Assembly: GCA_000720805.1 (NCBI GenBank)
Contig: JODI01000106.1
Coordinates: forward strand, 1-24,113
Direction: 5' to 3'
From: Streptomyces violaceoruber
GTDB lineage: Bacteria > Actinomycetota > Actinomycetes > Streptomycetales > Streptomycetaceae
DNA: 24,113 bases
Shown piece after piece: positions 18,205 through 24,113 of the stretch. The translations under genes were made by a program, and so were the position numbers. Within the stretch, counting starts at the first letter, position 1, and every line of letters begins with the position of its first letter. Under the pieces are notes generated by a model. The model was not told where the DNA came from and did no database searches. It saw only the letters and a list, made by a program, of their open reading frames with translations.

Positions 18205-19734
18205 TCAGACGATTCCCTCGGCCAGTTCGGCTTGTTCCCGGTCGGAGTACGCGGCCGTGGTGGGCGTGCCGTACGAACGGCGGGCGACGAACCACCACAC
18301 CGTGGCCAGAACCAGCACGACGGCGAGGGCGACGGACGCGTAGTTCATCGTGTCCACCGTCACCGGCGAGGACTGCGGCAGGCAGAACAGGACGGTCACA
18401 CAGGCCACCCACGCCACCGCGATCCCGCCGATCGGCCTGCTCCACCGGCCCAGATGCCAGGGACCCGGCTGAAAACGATCGCCCGCGCGCAGACGCAACA
18501 GCACGGGGATGGCGTACGCCGGTGTGATCCCGATGACATTGATGGCGGTCACCGCGCCGTACGCGGTCGCCGAGTACAGGGACGGCAGGGCGAGCAGACA
18601 GGCGACCGCCACCGACAGCCACACGGCGGCGACCGGGGTCTGGGTGCGGGGGCTGACCTTGCGCCACAGGGCCGAGCCCGGCAGGGCCTTGTCCCGGCTG
18701 AACGCGAACACCATCCGGCTGGCCGCCGCGACCTCGGCGTTGCCGCAGAACAACTGGGCCACGATCACCACGAGCAGCAGCGCGCTCGCGCCGGTCGTGC
18801 CGAGACCGTCGAGGAGGATCTGTGCGGGCGGCACCCCTGTGTCGGTGGCCCGTGTGGCGTCGTAGTCCTGGATCGCGAAGGTGAGGCCGGCGAGCAGTAC
18901 GAACCCGGCGAGCCACGACACCCAGATGGACCGCACGATGCCCTTCGCGGCGGACACCGACGCGTTGGAGGTCTCCTCGGACAGGTGCGCCGAGGCGTCG
19001 TAGCCGGAGAAGGTGTACTGGGCGAGCAGCAGGCCGATCGCGGCGACGTGGACCGGGTTGGACCAGCCGGTGTCGTTGACGAACTCGGTGAACACGAAGG
19101 ACGGTGACCGGTGGTGGTCGGGGACGACCGCCAGCGCGCCGACGATGACCGCCACACCCGCCAGGTGCCACCACACCGATATCGAGTTGAGCACGCTGAC
19201 CAGCCGCACCCCGAACAGGTTCAGTACGGCGTGCAGCAGCAGGATCGCCACGAAGATCAGCATCGTCTTCCCCGGCGTCGGCTCGAAGCCCCACCGGAGG
19301 TTGGCGAACGCCCCCGCGAACAGGGCGGCCCCGTAGTCGATACCGGCGATCGCGCCGAGCAGACCGAGCAGATTCAGCCAGCCCGTGTACCAGCCCCAGC
19401 GGCGCCCGCCGAGCCGGTCGGCCATGTAGTACAGCGCGCCGGACGTCGGATACGCGCTGGTCACCTCCGCCAGCGCGAGTCCCACGCACAGCACGAACAG
19501 ACCGACGCCCGCCCAGCCCCACAGCATCACCGCGGGGCCGCCCGCGCCCATGCCGAAGCCGTACAGGGTCATGCAGCCGGAGAGGATCGAGATCACCGAG
19601 AAACTGATCGCGAAGTTGCCGAAGCCGCCCATACGGCGGGCCAGCACCGGCCGGTAGCCGAGCTCGCGCAGGCGCCGTTCCTCGTCGTGCTGCGGGACGG
19701 CCGGGGTGGGTGACGACTCAGGGGTGGGTGACAT
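18205..19734 (-). CDS. APC-superfamily amino acid permease
   Basis: A 509-residue integral membrane transporter with about 12 predicted helices, expected to import an amino acid or related amine by proton symport. Signatures: cytosolic start ERRLRELGYRPVLARRMGGF (19-38), FAISFSVISILSG helix 1 (41-53), and the loop EVTSAYPTSGALYYMADRLGG (90-110), typical of the amino acid/choline transporter branch that includes GABA and choline permeases. FSGYDASAHLSEET (242-255) marks helix 6. The ATG at 19732-19734 has GGAGG 7 nt upstream. It begins 43 bp after the stop of the upstream hypothetical gene on the same strand, so they are probably co-transcribed. The substrate cannot be told from the sequence. 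Confidence 0.9.
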   Translation of the reverse strand: MSPTPESSPTPAVPQHDEERRLRELGYRPVLARRMGGFGNFAISFSVISILSGCMTLYGFGMGAGGPAVMLWGWAGVGLFVLCVGLALAEVTSAYPTSGALYYMADRLGGRRWGWYTGWLNLLGLLGAIAGIDYGAALFAGAFANLRWGFEPTPGKTMLIFVAILLLHAVLNLFGVRLVSVLNSISVWWHLAGVAVIVGALAVVPDHHRSPSFVFTEFVNDTGWSNPVHVAAIGLLLAQYTFSGYDASAHLSEETSNASVSAAKGIVRSIWVSWLAGFVLLAGLTFAIQDYDATRATDTGVPPAQILLDGLGTTGASALLLVVIVAQLFCGNAEVAAASRMVFAFSRDKALPGSALWRKVSPRTQTPVAAVWLSVAVACLLALPSLYSATAYGAVTAINVIGITPAYAIPVLLRLRAGDRFQPGPWHLGRWSRPIGGIAVAWVACVTVLFCLPQSSPVTVDTMNYASVALAVVLVLATVWWFVARRSYGTPTTAAYSDREQAELAEGIV

Positions 19735-19777
19735 GCGGGGACCTCCGATGAGGGGGGAGGGACACTCGGGTGACTGC

Positions 19778-20773
19778 TCAGGCGTCGGGCCCGTGCGCCG
19801 CCGACCGGCTGCGCGCACGCGCCTCGAGGAAGATCTGCGCGGCCTCGGACCGATCGCCCGGCTCGGCGGCGCGGTAGGCCCAGGGCAGGGGGGTGTAGTA
19901 CGGGCCGATCGCCTCGAACACCCGGGCCGCGCCCTCGAACCGCAGCGCACCCCACAGCGCGTGGGCCAGATGGTTGAGGTCGACAGGGGAGCGTTCGGCG
20001 GGATCGGCCCGCTCGAACCACGCCTCGTACGCCCGGCCCGCCTCACGGGAGGCGTCGTCGGCGACCCAGCGCAGGTCCAGGGCGGCCGGGCGCCCGCCGC
20101 CGCGCCGGTAGCGCTCGACCCGGACGTACAGGGGCAGCATGTGCAGCGCGGAGCCCGGCGGGGCCGACTCGGCCACGTGGTGCGCGAAGCCGGCCGCCTC
20201 CGCCAGCCGCTCCGAGGAGGCCTGCGCGTACAGGAACTGCAGCATGCGGTGGTGGGCCTCGCGGTTGTACGGGTCGCGCCGGTCGGCCTCGGCCAGCAGC
20301 CCCCACGGGCCGGATGGCAGCATCGGCGCGGGCGGCGCCGTCCGGTGCTCCACCCACAGCTGCCGTCGGTCCAGTTGCGCGAGCGCCAGCAGACAGATCC
20401 AGGGCACCGGGTCCCGTGGCGCGGCCCGGGTGGCCGCGTCGCTCACGTCCCAGGCCTCGATCCACAGTTGGTGCGTACGGCGGTGACTCTCGCGCCGGGC
20501 CCGTAACGCGCGCTCGACCGCGACCCGGGCCCGCATCACCGCGCCCGGCACACTGTGCGGCTCCTCGTCGAGCCAGGCCCGCACCACGTCGGTGCCGGCC
20601 GCCGCGGCCGCCAGGACCTGGGTGCGCTGCGTCCACTGCCACCAGGGCGTGGTCCGCTCCAGCAGGGTGCGCATCGACATCCAGCGCCCGGTGCGCACCT
20701 CCTGGAGGGCGGCGCGCAGTTCGCTGTCGTGGCCTGCGGGATCGTAGGCGGGTCGGGCTTCGTCTCTGGCCAT
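19778..20773 (-). CDS. Uncharacterised helical protein, 331 residues
   Basis: I do not recognise this protein. It is probably cytoplasmic: there is no signal peptide and no membrane segment. It is almost entirely helical, with paired amphipathic helices (for example DPYNREAHHRMLQFLYAQAS then ERLAEAAGFAHHVAESAP; LNHLAHALWGALRFEGAARVF) that recall TPR-like alpha-solenoids. It is rich in Arg, Trp and His; an aromatic cluster WWQW lies at about 44-47. The start ATG has only a GGGCGG-like ribosome binding site, so an internal start is possible. Being the first gene of a probable two-gene unit with the amino-acid permease, it may regulate or assist that transporter, but this is inference from position only. 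Confidence 0.75.
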   Translation of the reverse strand: MARDEARPAYDPAGHDSELRAALQEVRTGRWMSMRTLLERTTPWWQWTQRTQVLAAAAAGTDVVRAWLDEEPHSVPGAVMRARVAVERALRARRESHRRTHQLWIEAWDVSDAATRAAPRDPVPWICLLALAQLDRRQLWVEHRTAPPAPMLPSGPWGLLAEADRRDPYNREAHHRMLQFLYAQASSERLAEAAGFAHHVAESAPPGSALHMLPLYVRVERYRRGGGRPAALDLRWVADDASREAGRAYEAWFERADPAERSPVDLNHLAHALWGALRFEGAARVFEAIGPYYTPLPWAYRAAEPGDRSEAAQIFLEARARSRSAAHGPDA

Positions 20774-21064
20774 CAGCCGCCCGCCCCGGGTTCCGGGCCG
20801 GGCGGGACGACGGCACGGTGGAGTAACAACAGCCCTCCCGTGGGCGGCGGTTGGGGAGATCGTGTTGGTCGGCGGTCACTATAGGGGCGCCGGTCGGGTG
20901 CCTTCCACGGTCCCCGGACGATTCCGAACACCTTTCCCGGGACGGTGGGTCGGCGGGCCCTCAGCCAGTGAGCTGGTGGAAGTCGTCGCTGGTCAGGCGT
21001 GCTTGACGCGGTGCGGGAGGCGGCGGCAGGCTGTCGGGTGGTGATCACCGAGGGAAGGGGCGTG

Positions 21065-22504
21065 ATGTCAGGTCCGGTGCTCGCCGTCGACCAGGGCACG
21101 TCCGGCACCAAGGCCTTCGTGATCTGCCCCGAACGCGGAGTCCTCGGCACCGGGTTCGCCGCCGTACGGCCCCGTCATCTGCCCGGTGGCCTGGTGGAAG
21201 CCGACCCGGCCGGGTTGTACGACTCGGTCGTGGAGGCCGGGACCCGCGCCCTGGCCGAGGCGGGGGAGCCCGTCGTCGCGCTGGGCCTCGCCAACCAGGG
21301 GGAGACGGTGCTGGCCTGGGACCCGGCGACCGGCCGCCCCCTCACCGACGCCCTCGTCTGGCAGGACCGCCGCGCCGAGTCCGTGTGCGCCGGCCTCACC
21401 GCACACGCGGACGAGTTGCGGCAGCTGACCGGCCTGCCCCTCGACCCCTACTTCGCCGCGCCCAAAATGGCCTGGATTCGACGGCACCTGACCACCGAGG
21501 GAGTCGTCACCACGAGCGACGCCTGGCTCGTCCACCGCCTCACCGGCGCGTACGTCACGGACGCCGCCACCGCCGGACGTACCCAGCTCCTGGACCTGGA
21601 CCGGGTGGAATGGTCGCCGCGCGCACTGGATCTGTACGGGCTGTCCGGTGAGCGGCTTCCACGGCTCGTGGACGCGGCGGAGCTCGTCGGCGTCACCACC
21701 GCCTTCGGACCTGAGATCCCGCTCACCGGGCTGCTCGTCGACCAGCAGGCCGCCCTGCTCGCCCAGCGGATCACCGCCCCCGGCGGCGCCAAGTGCACCT
21801 ACGGCACGGGGGCGTTCCTGCTCGCCCACACCGGCGACACACCCACGCGCGGCACCTCCGGACTGGCCGGCTGTGTCGCCTGGCGGCTCGGCGGACGCAC
21901 CGCTTACTGCCTCGACGGCCAGGTGTACACGGCCGCCTCCGCCGTCCGCTGGCTCACCGACCTCGGCGTGATCAAGAGCGCCGCCGACCTCGACACCGTG
22001 GGCGGGGCCGTGCCCGACAGCGGCGGCGTCACCTTCGTCCCGGCCCTCGCCGGACTCGCCGCCCCCTGGTGGCGCGGTGAGCTGCGCGGCTCCCTCACCG
22101 GACTCGGCCTCGACACCGGCCCCGGGCACCTGGTGCGCGCGCTGTGCGAGGGTCTGGCCGCCCAGGTGGTCGCGCTCGCCGAGGCCGCCGCGACCGACCT
22201 CGGCGAGCCGCTCGACGTGCTGCGCGTCGACGGTGGCCTGACCCGCTCCGCCCTGCTCATGCAGACCCAGGCCGACCTGCTGCAACGCCCCGTGGAGGTG
22301 TCCGCGCTGCCCGACGCGACCGCCCTCGGGGTGGGCGCCCTGGCCCGCCTCGGCGCCGAACCGGGCCTGACCGTCACCGAGGCGCTCCCGGACTGGAAGC
22401 CCACCGCCGTGTACGAGCCGCGCATCCCCGCGGACACGGCGGCCGAGCGCCTGGCCGGGTTCCGGGCCGCGGTGGCCGCTCTGCTGGACGGGACGGCCCC
22501 ATGA
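21065..22504 (+). CDS. FGGY-family carbohydrate kinase, glycerol-kinase-like
   Basis: A 479-residue ATP-dependent sugar/polyol kinase. The first FGGY domain opens with the phosphate loop LAVDQGTSGTK (6-16). Substrate-side motifs are NQGET (77-81), VWQDRR (98-103) and LPLDPYFAAPKMAW (124-137). The second domain carries the catalytic Asp in LLVDQQAALLAQ (D226) and KCTYGTGAFLL (243-253), close to the glycerol-kinase form. The VDGGLTRSALLMQ segment near residue 390 is the adenosine motif. In glycerol kinase the first motif is NQRET, whose Arg contacts glycerol; here it is Gly, so a different polyol is possible. The ATG at 21065 follows GGAAGGGG. The gene is followed by a GlpA-like oxidoreductase, so a kinase-dehydrogenase pathway for a polyol phosphate is likely. 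Confidence 0.85.
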   Translation: MSGPVLAVDQGTSGTKAFVICPERGVLGTGFAAVRPRHLPGGLVEADPAGLYDSVVEAGTRALAEAGEPVVALGLANQGETVLAWDPATGRPLTDALVWQDRRAESVCAGLTAHADELRQLTGLPLDPYFAAPKMAWIRRHLTTEGVVTTSDAWLVHRLTGAYVTDAATAGRTQLLDLDRVEWSPRALDLYGLSGERLPRLVDAAELVGVTTAFGPEIPLTGLLVDQQAALLAQRITAPGGAKCTYGTGAFLLAHTGDTPTRGTSGLAGCVAWRLGGRTAYCLDGQVYTAASAVRWLTDLGVIKSAADLDTVGGAVPDSGGVTFVPALAGLAAPWWRGELRGSLTGLGLDTGPGHLVRALCEGLAAQVVALAEAAATDLGEPLDVLRVDGGLTRSALLMQTQADLLQRPVEVSALPDATALGVGALARLGAEPGLTVTEALPDWKPTAVYEPRIPADTAAERLAGFRAAVAALLDGTAP

Positions 22505-22596
22505 CGGCCACCGGGTGGGGGCCGTCGCCCGGCGCGACCGTGTGCGGGCGGGGCGTGCCGGCGCGGTGGGGTGCGGAAGCGAGGACGCCTCGATGA
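22501..22596 (+). CDS. Possible 31-codon coupling ORF between kinase and oxidoreductase
   Basis: An ATG inside the kinase stop (ATGA at 22501) opens a 31-codon frame whose TGA overlaps the ATG of the oxidoreductase (ATGA at 22593). The peptide is low-complexity (Gly, Arg, Pro, Trp). It may serve only to carry ribosomes across the 88-bp gap, or be chance. Confidence 0.25.
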   Translation: MTATGWGPSPGATVCGRGVPARWGAEARTPR

Positions 22597-23996
22597 CGGT
22601 CACCCGGCGCGGCCCGCTGCCCTCGACGACGTACGACGTGGCGGTCGTCGGCGCCGGAGTCGTCGGCTGTGCGATCGCCCGCGCCCTGGCCCGCCACCCA
22701 GGTCTGCGCGTCGCCCTCGTCGAGGCACAGGACGACATCGGTCAGGGCACCTCGAAGGCCAACACGGCGATTCTGCACACCGGTTTCGACGCGGTCCCCG
22801 GCTCGCTGGAGGCCCGCCTGGTCCGCGACGGCGCCCGGCTGCTGACCGCGTACGCCGCCGAGTCCGGCATCCCCGTCGAACCGGTCGGCGCGCTCCTGGT
22901 CGCCTGGGACGAGGAGCAGCTCGCCGCGCTGCCCCGCCTGGCCGAGAAGGCCGAGCGCAACGAGTACTGGGAGACGGGTCTGATCGGGCCGGCCGAGCTG
23001 TACGAGCGTGAACCGCAGCTCGGTCCGGGCGCTCTCGCCGCCCTGCACGTACCCGGCGAGAGCATCGTCTGCCCGTGGACGACGCCCCTGGCGTACGCCA
23101 CCCAGGCCGTCCGCCACGGAGTCGACCTGCACCTCGACTGCCCGGTGCGGACGGTGAATCGACGGGACGGCGTCCATGTGCTCGACACCGGCCGGGGCAC
23201 CCTGCGCGCCCGCAGCCTGGTCAACGCGGCCGGTCTGCACGCCGACGCGCTGGACCGCCTGCTCGGGCACGACGACTTCACCGTCACGCCGCGCCGGGGC
23301 CAGCTCCTCGTCTTCGACAAGTTCGCCCGCGACCTCGTCCGCCACATCCTGCTGCCCGTCCCCACGGCCCTCGGCAAGGGCGTGCTGGTCGCGCCCACGG
23401 TGTACGGCAACGTCCTGCTCGGCCCCACCGCCGAGGACGTCGACGACAAACGGGCCACCGGCTCCACCGCCGACGGGCTCACCCTGCTCCGCGACAAGGG
23501 CCGCCGCATCCTGCCCGCACTCCTCGACGAGGAGGTCACCGCCGTCTACGCGGGCCTGCGCGCCGCCACCGAGCACGACGACTACCGCATCTCGGCCCAC
23601 CCCGAGCAGGCGTACGTCACCGTCGGCGGCATCCGCTCGACCGGCCTGACCGCCTCGCTCGCCATCGCCTCGTACGTCACGGAGATGCTCGCCGGCATCG
23701 GGCTGGACCTGGGGCCGACCGAGGAACTGGAGCCGGTCCGCATGCCGAACCTCGGCGAGACCCTCCCACGCCCGTACCAGCGGCCCGAACTCATCGCCGC
23801 CGACCCGGAGTACGGCAGCCTCGTCTGCCACTGCGAGCGGGTGTCCCGCGGCGAGATCCGCGACGCCCTCGCCGGCACCGTCCCCCCGTCGGGCCCGGAC
23901 GGCCTGCGCCGCCGGACCCGGGCGGGGGCCGGGCGCTGCCAGGGCTTCTACTGCGGCGCGGCGGTGCGGGAACTGATCGAAGGGGCGGACGCATGA
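22593..23996 (+). CDS. GlpA-like FAD-dependent oxidoreductase with C-terminal BFD-type [2Fe-2S] domain
   Basis: A 467-residue flavoenzyme of the glycerol-3-phosphate dehydrogenase/DAO superfamily. The FAD Rossmann motif is VVGAGVVGCAIARAL (18-32), followed by the FAD-binding E44 in VEAQDDIGQGTSKANTAILH. A GlpA-type substrate domain spans about 150-360 (NAAGLHADALDRL; ATVGGIRSTGLTAS-like end). The C-terminal BFD-like iron-sulfur domain has the four ligands C412-x-C414 and C449-x4-C454 (VCHCERV, GRCQGFYCG). It would oxidise a polyol phosphate and pass electrons on through the iron-sulfur centre, probably to the membrane quinone pool with a partner subunit. The ATG at 22593 has GAGG 8 nt upstream. 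It follows the FGGY kinase, and its stop overlaps the next ATG (ATGA). Confidence 0.88.
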   Translation: MTVTRRGPLPSTTYDVAVVGAGVVGCAIARALARHPGLRVALVEAQDDIGQGTSKANTAILHTGFDAVPGSLEARLVRDGARLLTAYAAESGIPVEPVGALLVAWDEEQLAALPRLAEKAERNEYWETGLIGPAELYEREPQLGPGALAALHVPGESIVCPWTTPLAYATQAVRHGVDLHLDCPVRTVNRRDGVHVLDTGRGTLRARSLVNAAGLHADALDRLLGHDDFTVTPRRGQLLVFDKFARDLVRHILLPVPTALGKGVLVAPTVYGNVLLGPTAEDVDDKRATGSTADGLTLLRDKGRRILPALLDEEVTAVYAGLRAATEHDDYRISAHPEQAYVTVGGIRSTGLTASLAIASYVTEMLAGIGLDLGPTEELEPVRMPNLGETLPRPYQRPELIAADPEYGSLVCHCERVSRGEIRDALAGTVPPSGPDGLRRRTRAGAGRCQGFYCGAAVRELIEGADA

Positions 23997-24077
23997 AGAG
24001 GCGCGGAGGGCGGGCGCGAGTGTCGAGCGCTGGACTCGTCGGGGTGGCGGTGTGTGGGCTGCGGGGCGGGTGTGGGT
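23993..24077 (+). CDS. Truncated ORF at the contig end, overlapping the oxidoreductase stop
   Basis: An ATG overlaps the oxidoreductase stop (ATGA), the usual junction of coupled genes. About 28 codons follow (MKRRGGRARVSSAGLVGVAV...) before the adapter begins. The sequence is not recognisable and does not show a clear Rossmann motif, although a GlpB-like flavoprotein would be the expected next gene. It is cut by the contig end. Confidence 0.25.
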
Positions 24078-24113
24078 CTGTCTCTTATACACATCTGACG
24101 CTGCCGACGAATA
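24078..24113 (+). other. Illumina Nextera (Tn5) adapter sequence, not genomic
   Basis: The 19-bp Tn5 mosaic end CTGTCTCTTATACACATCT occupies 24078-24096 and is directly followed by GACGCTGCCGACGA (24097-24110), the read-1 Nextera adapter, then the first bases of a presumed index (ata). Genomic DNA therefore ends at about 24077. Reading frames across this junction are artefacts. Confidence 0.97.

Noticed and set aside
22374..24092. 572-codon minus-strand open frame beginning MYKRQ at the contig end
   Set aside because: It starts inside the sequencing adapter and runs antisense to the oxidoreductase.
24078..24096. Tn5 mosaic end as evidence of a natural transposon
   Set aside because: It is directly followed by the Nextera adapter tail and sits at the very contig end, so it is library-preparation DNA.

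Overview
This window is very GC-rich, with strong G/C bias at third codon positions and GTG starts preceded by GGAGG-like ribosome binding sites. The proteins (monomeric isocitrate dehydrogenase, ROK and DeoR/LacI-type regulators, Tat-exported glycan hydrolases) are typical of Streptomyces. It reads as chromosomal accessory and metabolic DNA. The right-hand end of the contig is not genomic: the last ~36 bases are an Illumina Nextera/Tn5 adapter.

Layout, left to right. (1) 117-3902, minus strand: a pectin side-chain module made of a secreted PL9-type pectate lyase and a Tat-exported GH53 endo-galactanase, one base apart, behind a promoter full of inverted repeats. A DeoR-HTH/LacI-sensor regulator lies upstream. 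(2) 3962-10785: a likely sulfur-scavenging region. A ROK regulator is divergent from an AtsK/TauD-type Fe(II)/2-oxoglutarate dioxygenase. After a strong terminator come a glutathionyl-hydroquinone-reductase-like protein and then two flavin-dependent monooxygenases of the NtaA/SnaA/DszA type. The last two transcription units each start with a short leader peptide carrying the HIDL-x-R-V motif that precedes actinobacterial sulfur genes. A weaker Cys-containing upstream ORF precedes the dioxygenase.

(3) 10823-12802: a small hypothetical protein, a possible decayed gene fragment, an N-formylglutamate amidohydrolase and a divergent DUF5713 protein. (4) 12924-16889: monomeric NADP-isocitrate dehydrogenase (minus) and, divergently, a secreted M1-family metallopeptidase. 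(5) 16910-20773, minus strand: an MscS-type channel with an 18-bp perfect palindrome just upstream, an APC amino-acid permease, and an uncharacterised helical protein probably co-transcribed with the permease.

(6) 21065-24077, plus strand: an FGGY (glycerol-kinase-like) sugar kinase and a GlpA-like FAD oxidoreductase with a C-terminal BFD-type [2Fe-2S] domain, probably one polyol-phosphate oxidation operon. A further ORF overlaps the end of the oxidoreductase by ATGA but is cut by the contig end.

No rRNA, tRNA, CRISPR array, insertion sequence or prophage gene was seen. The most interesting signals are the leader-peptide arrangement of the sulfur region, the rare-codon pyrimidine tract at the start of the first monooxygenase, the nested operator-like repeats ahead of the galactanase, and the atypical active-site motifs in the GST-like protein and the FGGY kinase.
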